Origin: Flammula alnicola
Taxonomy: Eukaryota > Basidiomycota > Agaricomycetes > Agaricales > Strophariaceae
Assembly: GCA_015499995.1 (NCBI GenBank)
Contig: JADNRV010000184.1
Span: 34,987 to 98,986, forward strand
DNA: 64,000 bases
Reading direction: 5' to 3'
This document shows, in pieces, positions 45,758 to 56,968 of the stretch. The notes below the pieces were generated by a model. That model saw only the letters and a program-made list of their open reading frames with translations, was not told the DNA's origin and made no database searches. The first letter of the stretch is position 1. Each line of letters opens with the position of its first letter. A program made the position numbers and the translations under genes.

Positions 45758-46921
45758 ATGACGCGTGTAACCGATTTTGGGAGAAAACGGACGCATTTGC
45801 AAGCAGGTTTTGCTGAGGACGACATTCCGTCAAACGCAGATGTTGACATTCACCAGCTTTCAAGTACGGTGTTGAAAACCGACCACGCCGACCAGGTCGA
45901 GGCCAGTACCTCACAAGAAACTTCAGTTCCTCCTCCGAAAAAGAAAAGAAAGCGCACGCCAAAGTCGAAGCGAGATGGATACGCTGCCCAAAGAGCTGCA
46001 GAGGCTGCCAAACTCAACGGCGAAGCTGCGGAACCACAGGACCAAGAGACAGAAGAGAATAAAGCAGAAGGCTCTGCTGGCACGAACACAGAGCCTACTC
46101 TCACCCGAATCGAGAAGAAGAAAAAGAGGAATTTGGCCCGGAGGCTAAAGGGTGAGTTTTATTGTTATTAGGTGCATTGCACGTACGTTATTTAATCCGC
46201 GTATTCTAGTCTTGTCTGCCACTGAGGCACGCCGCTTGAAGCGTATACAACAAAAGAATGCCGATACGACATGCTTTGCATGTCGAGAAAAGGGCCACGC
46301 TGCGAGAGACTGCCCGACGAGTCAAAAAGCAGGGGACGCTGAAGCAACGGCCGTTGTTGGCGTTTGCTACAGGTAAGTTGTATTCCTACCAAGAAACGAC
46401 GTGGTCTCAGATGAATCCTGTTAGGTGCAACTCGAAAAAGCACAGTCTTTCCCGATGCAAAAAGCCCGCCAACCCAGCAGACCCTTTCCCTTATGCCTCG
46501 TGCTTTGTTTGCAACGGTAAAGGCCATCTGGCATCTGCTTGTCCACAGAATAAGGCGAAAGGCGTATATCCCAATGGAGGCTCTTGTAAGCTCTGTGGAG
46601 ACACTTCCCATCTGGCAAAAGATTGCGGCGTCAGGCAAAAAGGTACATTTATTCCGTCTCATTTTTCATAACGTAGCTTAATCTATTTTTTTTTCTGTAG
46701 TGACTGATCCAACCATGGTGCTTGGAACGGGTCGCGAAGCTGGGCCTGATGAAGATGACTTCCATTTATTCAAACGGAGAACGACCGAGATAGAGCGCGA
46801 CGAAAAGAAAGAAACCAAGTTGAAGGAAATGCTCGATATCAAGGCTGGCGCTCTTTCTGGTGCTGTCAAAGCCTATGGAAATGTTCCACCGCCTAAGAAA
46901 AAGGTGGTGGTTTTCAAGTGA
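45758..46921 (+). CDS. ZCCHC9/Air-like CCHC zinc-knuckle RNA-binding protein
   Basis: Four exons (45758-46151, 46210-46372, 46425-46642, 46701-46921) give 331 residues with all phases matching. The N-terminus is basic with Lys/Arg clusters (PPPKKKRKRTPKSKRD), a likely nuclear or nucleolar signal. Then four CCHC knuckles follow: CFACREKGHAARDC, the variant CNSKKHSLSRC, CFVCNGKGHLASAC and CKLCGDTSHLAKDC, with the connecting PANPADPFPYAS and NKAKGVYPNGG characteristic of ZCCHC9. The C-terminus is charged, ending PPPKKKVVVFK. ZCCHC9 homologues bind structured RNA and are tied to rRNA processing. Fungal Air proteins, which work in the TRAMP complex, have a similar knuckle array, but the linkers fit ZCCHC9 better. 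Confidence 0.88.
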
Positions 46922-47463
46922 TATTTTTTCTTTGACGCCTTTTCGTCTTGTTCAATTCGGGGAATTACTGGTGCACTCCATTGAACGAGCGTCATATCGA
47001 GCAAGCAATTCTACCTAGCCTCTTTTCCCTCAACATTACCCCATACCCTCAGTTTTCGGAGTAGTCCTCCCAAATGGACGGGTGTTGACCGAATGAAACT
47101 TCGTGCACATTTCGGGATGCGTTGGGAAGATGTTGGCAGCCCTAGAGACAGAACTCTGAACAACTTGGTGAAAGTAACGGACGCAAAGGTCAATGCACAG
47201 TAATACAAGGCTGGTCAAGGCAGGATGGATAATGTACACCTTGAATACTGATCCCCACGGGAGCACCGTCGAACGCTGTGAACACTCAACACTGAACGAG
47301 ATTTTCAAGGCAACGTTGTGACCCACGGTCTGAACGGCCCGAGGCTGACATCGACACAAGCTGATCATGAGCGACTTGCTCTAAACCATCTCGACACACA
47401 AGTGCCCTACCAGATAAGCGGCTAGATTCGCTTTCCATAACCTTCTATATTTAAGAGATACCA
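46922..47463. other. Intergenic region, nothing recognised
   Basis: It contains only short overlapping frames on the minus strand. It should hold the promoter of the aldo/keto reductase gene. Confidence 0.4.
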
Positions 47464-48582
47464 ATGTCCCTTGCAACGAAAATCATCTACGGCACTGCAT
47501 GGTGCGCAGAGCGCGGAGCAATCCACTCTGGAATCTTTGGCTAAAGCAGAGATGTGCATGGTTTCAGGAAGAAAGAACAGACCGTTGAACTGGTGGTCAA
47601 CGCGGTTCTGAATGGATTCAAAGCCATTGATACTGGTGAGCTTTCTGTCACTGCACGTCTATCTGGAGAACTGAATCAGAATATCTATCACTGGCAGCTT
47701 GTCAACCGAAGCATTACCGGTATGCATATGCATCATGACAAACCAGCACCATCTCTTTACAGTGATATCCATAGCGAGGACCTAGTTGGCGCAGCCCTCC
47801 TCCAATTGCAAGAAAAGCATAATGTTAAGCGCGAGGATCTATTCCTTCAAACAAAGTAATGTTGTTATTTCTTGTCGTGACTGAGAAAGTATTCACTCTA
47901 TCTCGAAGATACACGCCAATAGGTGGCCAGGATACTTCTCGGCCTCTGCCCTACAACCCTTCGGATCCCATCTCCAAGCAAATCGCCACTTCCTGCCAAA
48001 AGTCTCTCGCCAACTTGCACACGACGTACATCGACAGCTATCTCCTGCACTCACCTCTCCCGACCTTGGAGCAGACGCTCGAAGCGTGGCACGCGCTCAT
48101 GAAGCTGCAGGATGAAGGCAAGGTGCGGCTCATTGGGGTCAGCAACACATACGATGTCAGAATCCTCGCGGCGCTGTCCAAGGCACGCAAGGTCCAAGTG
48201 GTCCAAAATCGGTGGCACGAGGGAAACAACTGGGACCAGAAAGTTTTCAACTATTGCAAAGAACTTGGGATTATGTATCAGTACGTGGGGTGTTCCTGTT
48301 GTCATGCGCCATTTCTCGAATCTTGTTTCTAGGTCTTTTTGGACACTAACAGGATCACCGTCGCTGCTCTCCCATCCTGCGTTGGTAGAAATTGCGAAAA
48401 AATCCAATCTTACGGCACCACAAGCTGTATACAAATTGGCGCAAACCGAGGGGGTCGTTCCGCTGTCGGGCACAACTAAGCCAGTTCACATGCGCGAGGA
48501 CGTTGCTGTCGAAAATCTCCAATTTGCACCGGACGTTTCCGAAGAGTTGTTGCAATCTATCCGAGCATTTATCAGAGACTGA
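47464..48582 (+). CDS. Aldo/keto reductase family oxidoreductase
   Basis: The start at 47464 gives MSLATKIIYGTAW with a 38-nt first exon. After introns come KKEQTVELVVNAVLNG with FKAIDTACQPKHYR (catalytic Asp and Tyr/His context), EDLVGAALLQLQEKH, EDLFLQTKYTPIGGQD, YIDSYLLHSPLP, MKLQDEGKVRLIGVSN, QVVQNRWHEGNNWD, then SFWTLTGSPSLLSHPAL, KSNLTAPQAVYKLAQ and GVVPLSGTTK for NADPH binding. The frame ends AFIRD at 48582. This (beta/alpha)8 family reduces aldehydes and ketones using NADPH in the cytosol. The substrate is unknown. The internal splice sites are consistent: the small exon giving ACQPKHYR is bounded by good GT/AG sites. The stop is 80 bases from the convergent neighbour. Confidence 0.88.
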
Positions 48583-48662
48583 TTTTTTTTTCTGGATAAG
48601 ACATCCTTGTCAAGACTTTGATGTACAATGTATAAAAGCATGTATTCTTACGCTTCGGCGCA

Positions 48663-49369
48663 TTAGAACGGCCTAAAAGTATTATTTTCAATCACACCTT
48701 CATCCCATGGATAGTGTGCTAGAAGTTCTGCCCAGGAGGCATCGTCGAAAAGGAACGGTGGTAAAGCTTCATAGTCATCTTCAATGGGAGGGTAGTTGTT
48801 ACTATAATGCTGCTCGAGCTGGGAGGCAAGGCTGACATCTCGAAGTGAGAGCCAAGGCTGTATTATATCGGACATTGACTGTTTATGTGTCTGGGTTACA
48901 ATGCTCAAGACTGGGCGCTTGTCATCCGACAGACTGAAAGAGGTATGATGCTGTGATGAAGTACACCTCGTCAGCCATTCGCGTCTAGCATTTGAGAAGT
49001 CTTGAAATATTTACTCACGTTTAGGTTTTCCTCGACCGATAGAAGAAATTTGACGAAACGACGTGCCGAATTGGGCCCTTTGAAAGCCATTTTGCGCATG
49101 AGGCGAAGAGTTCCATCCACCTAATGTGCCACGATCTATTAGTAAGTAGTTTAAAAGCGACTGCGATTGCTTACTTGCCGAGAAGGGTCGCCGTCGCCGA
49201 TTGGCCGACCATTGAGTTTCCAGCCATAACAAAGTAAAGGATAGATATATTTCTGGACCTGTGACTGCGTGAGCCGTCGAAGGATCGGTTTGCATTCCTC
49301 TGCACTGGGGAATGAGAGCGGTGGAATTTGTTTTTCATGGAAATATCCATCGGTTGAGTTGCTATTCAT
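48663..49369 (-). CDS. Pterin-4a-carbinolamine dehydratase-like protein
   Basis: Three exons. The first (49369-49175) gives MNSNSTDGYFHEKQIP, LTQSQVQKYIYPLLCYGWKL; the second VDGTLRLMRKMAFKG and SARRFVKFLLSVEENLN; the third HHTSFSLSDDKRPVLSIV, TQTHKQSMSDI, LRDVSLASQLEQHY and an extra acidic tail to the stop at 48663. A Trp after the first helix, F/A-x-x-F-x-x-V, the His-His pair and T-x-T-H followed by D-x-x-L-A match the DCoH fold in order. The usual HHP is HHT here, so the active site is altered. The family dehydrates 4a-hydroxytetrahydrobiopterin; fungal copies are often of unclear function. The tail is not typical of the family. Confidence 0.65.
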
Positions 49370-49701
49370 GTTCTGTTTAGTAAAGTGTAAATTTCGTGCC
49401 TATGTGTAAGCGTTTTCCGCAGGTGGGTTAGTTAACATCGGAAACGTGGATAGAGCAAGGAATAGAGGTAGGCCTTGCACCTGATATCTTCCTGGAATGT
49501 GTTGGTTTTCCAGAATGGATGTCATTATCCTGGTCTGGCTAAGGACGACGCGTGTTGGTCGTGTGATTGGCGAGAAAAGCAGCGCATGTCGAGCAAAGAA
49601 ACAACCCGCCATAGGGGACGACTCTTCAGAGCAAAGATTGAAAGAAGTTCAACATGGAAGGGAAGTACGATAGTGTGAAGGTTATGGGTACAACTTCAAC
49701 A

Positions 49702-50486
49702 CAAGTTTGAGTTGGAAAGCTCACATGACATTACGTCATCGGATTCACCGCCATTCGACGGCCCCATTGACCAGAATATCTCAGATTTGGAAAAACCGGG
49801 CAGCCGGTGGCTGGCGGCTGGCTGGCTGGCTATTTTGGGCGGTGGGAAGATGTACTGCCGTCTCCGGCGGCGACCTTTGAGATAGCGCCTACCCCGCCCC
49901 AAGCCCGCCCACCCGTTCAGAACGAACTTGGCTTATTGACTGACCGCTCATAAATATACTACCTATATATTATAAACCTTCACCGGAGGATAGTATCTCA
50001 CTATATATAAATATATGTAAATTATGAGGCAGTCATTTGCTGCAGCAGTCATGCACACATGCCTGCTATTTTCACTTTGGACATGGTTGCTTTCGACTTT
50101 TCCCGCCTTTCTCGAATCAGTGACAGGGGTCTGGGGAAGGGTGGGCATGTTCCGGGGACCGTAAATTTTAATTCAAAACAATATTATTTAATCCCGCCCA
50201 ATATGTAAAGGGCGGTAGCAGAGGCGGCGACTTATCTCGCTGTCGGACGCTCATAGGATAAAGGCCTCAATAGTATTTACATACATAGATATTACTGCAT
50301 AAAGAATGCACACTTACAGAATGGTAACTGAAGGACATTATCAAGACGTTATAGCAGATTCTAGCGGCGAGGCATGCACGTGATGTCTGGCCGGACAGCC
50401 AGCCAGCCGCCAGCCACCCGGACACCCGGTTTTTCCAAGTTCGAGATGTCCTCCCATTGACGACAATTTCGCGACTCAAACTTGAC
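49702..50486. mobile_element. MITE-like inverted-repeat element
   Basis: A 785 bp segment has CAAGTTTGAGT at 49702-49712 mirrored by ACTCAAACTTG at 50476-50486. Inside both ends lies a longer, more perfect inverted block: TTTGGAAAAACCGGG followed by GGTGGCTGGCGGCTGG (49786-49832), mirrored at about 50390-50440. The centre is AT-rich with no coding sequence. This is the structure of a miniature inverted-repeat transposable element or fold-back element. I found no convincing target-site duplication, so the exact ends and superfamily are open. Confidence 0.65.
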
Positions 50487-51518
50487 TCAATGACTTGACT
50501 CGAACACCATCGTGTACCGCTTTGTCGTTATTGCATAAAATACATTTCACTTCAGACGTGTTTTCTTATATGTACACCACAGCTTGAGTACGAGAGTAGA
50601 ATTTGCACATAAAAAATCGCTACAACAAAAAGTACTACAGGTAGTGATGGGTGGAGATTTTTGGGGATGCGAGACGAATTGAATGCGTTCTAAACCAGGA
50701 ATTGAGGTGAGATGGTGACCTATGGTGACGTGCAGAGGAGAGTGGGACAGCAATTAGGAAAGTGGGGGAAAACCAAAGAGAAAAGAAACCAAACGCCGAA
50801 AGCTACAAAACACCCGATGAAAGGGAAAATTGTTAGCGCTGCTATGCCAGGTCAGACTGATAGCTACCAATGCCCTCAACTGAAGGCAAAACTACCTACG
50901 CCTATGACGCGGCTGTTGAAGCATCGTAGAGAGATAGAAATGGATGCAATTCACAACAGGCGCTAAAAGAAAAGGGGGAAGAAGGCAGAATACAAAGCGT
51001 GCCAAAAGAGAAAAGAGAGTCATAAAAAGAAAAGAAAAAGGAGTACAGCATCGAAAAAAATAAAGAGTGGGGGATAAAGAGGGAAGGAAACTGAAGAAGA
51101 AATGAAGAATAAAAGCCAAAAAGGGGACGAGCAGATACATATATGGGGTGGATGTTCGAGCGAGGATCGTGAAGACAATGATGCAAGGATGACGGTACGG
51201 GAGCAGGGATGAATGCAGAGAAAAAACCGAACCTGACGAGAAGCACAGCCACATACGACAAGCCATGCCAATGTACACACAGACCAGAAGGGCAATGAGG
51301 ATGAATGACAAATGGATGCAAGAAGAGGATGGGGGAAGAAATAGCATTATAGGAGAGGAGAGAGATAATGATGACGAAGAAAAAACCAAATATCATAAAA
51401 AACCCTCAGTCTGTGTTATACATGTAACTGAACTCAAACGAATGTGGGAAACGTGCAGCCAGCCCCCGACGCCACCCCCTCGCACCTGTCTTCCGCTTGC
51501 TATGGTGTACGTTACGCC
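50487..51518. other. Purine-rich 3' flank of CCR4
   Basis: About 1 kb downstream of the CCR4 stop is strongly purine-rich on the plus strand (GA-rich from 50740 to 51400), hence pyrimidine-rich in the CCR4 transcript sense. The long hydrophobic frames on the minus strand here arise from that composition and are not likely genes. It may be a long 3' untranslated region. Confidence 0.5.
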
Positions 51519-54097
51519 CTATGAGTTGTGTGTCACAGGCGTGGCGACCGCTGCCGATCCATGGTGCGGGTGTGGGTGCTGTCGAGAGGGTACGCTCTCT
51601 CGCGGCGGTTTGACGCGGAATTCGCTGACGATGTAGACGTGGCTGTGAAAAAGAGCATGGGTCAGCGGTTTATTATGCAAAGAGAGGAACCAAAAAGCAG
51701 CCAAGAAAGAAAAGGGAAAGGAAAAAAAATGAAAATTCAACGTACTCAGATGGGAAATGCGGATGCGGGAATCCAACCACCTTCTCCAAGTATACTCGAT
51801 CAGCTCCACTCAGCACCTTGTTAACAGCCAAGTTTGCCGACGAATACCACACATAGTCAATATGTCCCTGGAAACTAGGCGTATAGTTCGTCACCGGCAA
51901 ATCAGGTGCCACCGCCGCATAGGCGCTCTTTAAGCCCAGCCGGTGCCGAATACCCTCACTGGTGTATCGGCCATACTTATGCGACATGAAATCAGGATGG
52001 GTCGAGGGCAACGAACCCGTCGAGAGGAGCTCGTACACCCCAGACTCTGGCACAGAGTTGAAGTCGCCGCAGACGATGAGAGGGATTTTAGAACCATCCG
52101 TGTAGGTGGGTGGAGGGCGGTACGGCTGCGACGGCGGCGCTGACGTTGGTGGCGGCAGTTGTGATTGTGACGACTGTAGTTGTAAGTTGGATGACGAAGC
52201 TTCGCTGCCATCAAGGAGGCTCGGCGATGTGCTGGCTGCATCCGAGGAATCGTCAACTCCATTAGCGATTGACGATGTCTCTGATCCGGGCGTTGGAGGC
52301 GCGTGGAAACCAGGTGGCGCTGGAGGTGGATACTTGGCGAAATGGTCCGCGAGCTTCTCACACTCATCGACCAATAGCGCCGCTTGGACCACCTTGACAT
52401 CTCTATATGCCGGGTCCCAGTGGATGTGTGCATTGGCGACGATGAACCTCGTGCCCGTGTGGATGTTTTCTAAGAGACAGACGACGGCGATATGGTCCTT
52501 GCCCAGAACGCGGTTGAACATGTCATCGGTCTTCTTGAAGTCCTGTCGTTGCATGGCGATGGCGCTGAACTCGATGAGGCGCTTTTCTACTAGCTTGTAC
52601 CTTTACGAGACTCGGTCAGTGACGTCAGCAGAAAGAAAGATAATCACTCACTTGTCAGCCTTGTAGAACGTGGCACACCCATCCACCTGCCTCCTATCTG
52701 TCTCGTTCATCGTCTTGTACCTCGACTTGGGCCAATAAACGCCCTCGTATCCTTGTTGTGCGAGATTGACGCTGAAATAATCCTCGTACGCCGCGATATC
52801 CACCTCTTGCAGACACAGGAAGTCTGTATTGTGCTTGGTTATCTCGTCCAAAATCCGGCCTTTTCGGTACGACCAAGCAAGTGCCCATGACGGTGTGTAG
52901 CCGTATAGTCTCTCGGTAGCATACTTCTCGCATAGAATGTTGTAACATAGCACACTACATGTTTCAACATTCGGGTCTTGTGCGAGCATCTCCTGTTCTT
53001 GTGGAGAGATGAGGTGCTTCCATAGACGTGGCGGCGGTTCTGCATCGACGGGGCAGTTGTCTCGCAAGTAAGAGATGAGTGCTTGAGTGCCGTCCTTCTG
53101 AATCATAGACTTGAGCATGGGGTCCAGGGGGTTGCCCTCGATGCCGAGCGTCTGCAGCTGGTGCAAACTCCCGAATTGAGGTGGGATGGTGCTGAGGTGA
53201 TTATCGTACAGATAAAATTCCTTCAACTGCGTTAGCATGCCTAGCTCTGGGGGAACAGTGCTGAGATTGTTCCCCGAGAGGTCGAGCAGCTCGAGGTGTC
53301 GGAGTTTCGAGATTTCTGGCGGTACGGTGGAGAGGGCATTATGGTTGAGGTAAAGGTTGATAAGGAAGGTAAAGGAGAAGAGGCCTGACGTCGGCGGAAG
53401 ATTCTTGATATTTACTCCGCCCATGTCGAGCGACGTCCATGTGTTCTCAGGGGGCTTGATCGCTGTTGGCCGGGGGGCTTCTGCGATAGGTCCGGCGGTT
53501 GACGATGGGTGGGTAGGAGAAGCATCTGGAGACCCGCCGCCGCCATTCCCATTCCCATTGGTTTCGGTAGGTGGTGGCTTGATGAGATTGGGGTTGGTGA
53601 TAGGGATGGCGGATTTGGTAACAGTCCGAGAGGCCATAGCACTTGCGCGAGCCCGATGGTGAGCTGAGCGCGAAGCACGTATGATCTGGAGACACTGATT
53701 AATTAAAATGTAAGAGGAGATTGGAGATCAGACTCACCTCGCATTTCATAAGTTGTTGCTGCCACTGAGGTGATACAACGGGTGTAGCGCTAGCAGGTGA
53801 TCCCTGTGCAGCAAGGAGATGTTGTTGTTGTTGGTGAGTATGCTGATTTGGTGGAGAGGGATAGTGGGACATTGAGCTCTGGTGGTGGTGTTGGAGGGGT
53901 GGGTGCTGGAGGTGGTGTCCTGGATGGTGCTGGAGGGCGCCATTGGTGTAGAGAGCATATCCAGGGGATTGTGGTGGAGGACCGACCGCCGATTGCTGTC
54001 CTGGCTGCTGAACGAGGAGGGGAAGACGCCAGGGGTTGTTGTCGTGGTGGTTGGGCAACTTGTGTGGGATGCCTGGGGATTGCTGAGGGTAGTACAT
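51519..54097 (-). CDS. CCR4: CCR4, catalytic deadenylase of the CCR4-NOT complex
   Basis: The start at 54097 (MYYPQQSPGIPHK) opens a Gln/His/Pro-rich N-terminus. An intron joins LMKCE to CLQIIRASRS. Next are leucine-rich repeats (LINLYLNHNALSTVPPEI, LELLDLSGNNLSTVPPEL, LKEFYLYDNHLSTIPP), which bind Caf1. Then comes the endonuclease/exonuclease/phosphatase domain: VLCYNILCEKYAT, FLCLQEVD with the metal-binding Glu, FIVANAHIHWDP, LIVCGDFNSVPESG, HIDYVWYSS, and SDHVYIVSEFRVKPP across the last intron, with the catalytic His. A Ser/Gln-rich insertion sits inside the nuclease domain. The protein shortens mRNA poly(A) tails in the cytoplasm. It is divergent from MVD1. Confidence 0.94.
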
Positions 54098-55411
54098 CGC
54101 ATTTGCGAGCCGATGTAGCACCGGCAGCTCTTTGGGAACGCCTATTATACAACTTGCGTCGTCTTCGTTATCAGTAGCGGTGTGTAGGCTGTGATGGTGG
54201 TCGTGGTCAAGGTCTTTGTTGTTGGAGCCGACGACGAGCTCACTCCGTGCGAATATTGCTGACTCATCGTCACTTCACCCCTTTTATAGCCCTCACTTCC
54301 TTTAAAAAGGTTGTTCGAGTCACTTCCACCCTGTTCTAGCCTGAAATTTAAAAGTTTTCAAATCGAGAAACACCCCGCAGTACATACCAGAGGAGTCATA
54401 TATTCTAGATCTACGGGCTAAGATATTGCATCATGATCGACATTACGGCATGGCAGCAAATGGAACACCAGTTGAAGGGCATTAGGATAAAGCAGAGCGA
54501 TTTACAAGAAAATAATGTAGGTTCACCTGTAGTGTAAAAAATTCGATAGCTAATAAGTCAGTTTGATCTTGTTGTTGCCTGGGCTTTATATTGAGAGATT
54601 GCGATCAAATCTTTAAAGCGCCTACACGGACCCACAAGCTCCGGGAGTGCTTGTTCAATCCGGATCAAATTCTGAGATAGTACGGTCGTCTAGAGAGACT
54701 GATATCGATGTCGCTATCAATCGTAAGATGGTGCGGTAGCTGTTCGAGGTCTCAGACTGCTGCTCACCGGTCAATACTACAATATCTCATTGACTTCGAG
54801 ACAACAACTATATAAAAACATTTAACATTCGTTTCTGTGTTGCACAAATGGAACCGCAAGGACTGTCCACCAGTCTGCACACCGAAGCGACTGACCGGAT
54901 TGTCTGAAGTGGGGTTTAGCGAGATAAATAGCAGACTTGAGGGGCATGCGCGGGTATCCGAGGTTGCTACTGTAATAAATAAGTCGGGAGGCAAATACTT
55001 AAATCTTACACTGTGGGATTTAATACTTGTTTCGAATTAACGTGCACTGGTGGACTGCTGAGCTTGGTTCAGAGCGTTGAGCGGCAGTCGCGCGCTATAG
55101 TATTGCGGCCGCACCGCGCCGTGAGATATGCTGACAAATGCCTCTATGTCTTCTACCCTTCGCAGCGTCCGCTTCCTCCGTTGTCTGTCTTCGAGGGCAT
55201 CTGCGACATAACAAACCCGAATTTGCGGCAGATTCATTTAATAGTACGAGAAAATGCCTATACAAATAACCGGCTTCTTGACTCTGGTCCGAGCAGAACG
55301 AGGCGTATCTTCTGCCTAAGGAAACGGGAGATTACTTAGTCGAGATCGTCATTCTCGTACCATAATAAAAGTTTGGTCGTCCTCGAATCCGACTCTCTTA
55401 CTCAACCCACC
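54098..55411. promoter_or_regulatory. Divergent region between CCR4 and MVD1, no gene recognised
   Basis: 1.3 kb between two start codons. The first 200 bases contain the CCR4 leader and a possible upstream exon. Short frames at 54764-55339 overlap on both strands and look like no known family. Confidence 0.45.
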
Positions 55412-56756
55412 ATGTCGTCCACTTCCATATACCAAGCCACAGCGTCCGCTCCTGTGAATATCGCAGTTATCAAGTACGTTGATTTTATTTTTTTGTTGAC
55501 GTTACACTGATCTGATATTTTCTAGATACTGGGGCAAACGCGACACCAAGCTCATCTTGCCCACCAACTCGTCGCTTTCGGTCACTCTCGACCAGGATCA
55601 CCTCCGATCTACGACGACATCGCGAGCCGACCCCAGTTTCGAGCGCGATCAGCTATGGCTGAATGGCAAAGAGGACGAGATCAAGCCCGGAAGCAGGCTA
55701 GCGACCTGCATCTCAGAGATGAAGCGTCTCCGCCAGGAGACTGTAGAGGATAAAGACCCTAATGCACCGAAAGTGCGTACCATTTCCCCTTGGATCTCGT
55801 TTATCTGACCTCGACCCCCCTTGTGGCAGCTCTCTACGTACAATGTCCACATCGCATCGTACAACAACTTCCCCACTGCGGCCGGACTGGCATCGTCCGC
55901 GTCAGGATTCGCCGCACTCGTCGCCTCTCTCGCTCAGCTCTACGCTCTGACCGTATCGCCCTCGACCCTCTCCGTTATCGCACGGCAGGGCTCCGGGTCC
56001 GCCTGCCGTTCCCTCTTCGGCGGCTTCGTCGCATGGCAGATGGGGTCCGACCCCGCCGGCACCGACTCGCTCGCCGTAGAAATCGCGCCGCAGTCGCACT
56101 GGCCGCAGATGCACGCCCTCATCTGCGTGGTCTCCGACGACAAGAAGGGCACGAGCTCGACGAGCGGCATGCAGCGCACCGTCGAGACCTCCGCGCTCCT
56201 CCAGCACCGCATCAAGCACGTCGTCCCGGAGCGTATGGCCGGGATCTCCAAAGCGATTTTGGAGAAGGATTTTGACACATTTGCGAAGATCACGATGGCG
56301 GATTCGAACCAGTTTCATGCTGTTGCGCTCGACACGGAGCCGCCCATCTTCTACATGAACGACGTGAGCCGCGCCATCATCGCGCTCATTGTCGAGTACA
56401 ACCGTCTCTCGATCGCCGCAGGACAGGGCTACAAGGCCGCGTACACATATGACGCCGGCCCGAACGCTGTGATTTATGCGCTGGAGGCCAACATCAAGGA
56501 GATCGTGCAACTCATCGTGTCGTACTTCCCTCAACGCCCTCACGAGTTCAAGGATGTGCTCGGTCTCTTTGGCAATGGCGCTGATTTGAACGCACAGGCT
56601 AAGGTACCAGAAGGCTTCAATGAGGCTGTCGCCAAACGATTTGAAGTCGGTGCCGTGAAAGGCTTGATCCATACTCGTGTGGGGGATGGACCGAGGAAGT
56701 TGGCCGATGAGGAGAGTTTGCTGGCCGAGAATGGCCTACCAAAAACTTTAGTTTAG
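55412..56756 (+). CDS. MVD1: Mevalonate diphosphate decarboxylase (Erg19/Mvd1)
   Basis: Three exons (55412-55473, 55526-55772, 55830-56756) give 411 residues with exact phases. ATP-dependent decarboxylation of mevalonate diphosphate to isopentenyl diphosphate, last step of the mevalonate route to sterols. The start carries ASAPVNIAVIKYWGKRD, then LPTNSSLSVTLDQD, the GHMP nucleotide loop FPTAAGLASSASGFAALV, RQGSGSACRSLFGGFVAW with the catalytic-site Arg, GTSSTSGMQRTVETS, and YTYDAGPNAVIYALE with the catalytic Asp. Length and motif order match fungal Mvd1. It is convergent with the subtilisin gene (about 210 bp apart). Confidence 0.95.
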
Positions 56757-56968
56757 AATTTGGGGCAAGCAACCGCTGCGACGAAAGGAACGGAACAACT
56801 AGATCTGGGAAGAGCCCCTGTCAATGTATCAGATACTGCCACGCCATTTGCTTGATATAATATATCCTCTGTCTTGTTATCTCTGTCAAGCTACTATCAT
56901 TTATCAAGCAATGTCCGAGCATTTACCAATTATTAAATTCTACATCATCCTTCGTATCTACCCATCCT

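Noticed and set aside
50892..51396. Two overlapping minus-strand open frames of about 165 codons rich in Phe, Ser and Leu
   Set aside because: They lie in a simple purine-rich stretch, overlap each other in different frames and show no domain; the hydrophobic composition follows from the base bias.
56290..56310. GATTCGAACC motif reminiscent of a tRNA T-arm
   Set aside because: It lies inside the conserved MVD1 coding sequence and no cloverleaf can be drawn around it.
55902..56672. 256-codon minus-strand open frame
   Set aside because: It lies opposite the conserved MVD1 exon 3 and is explained by GC-rich codon use there.
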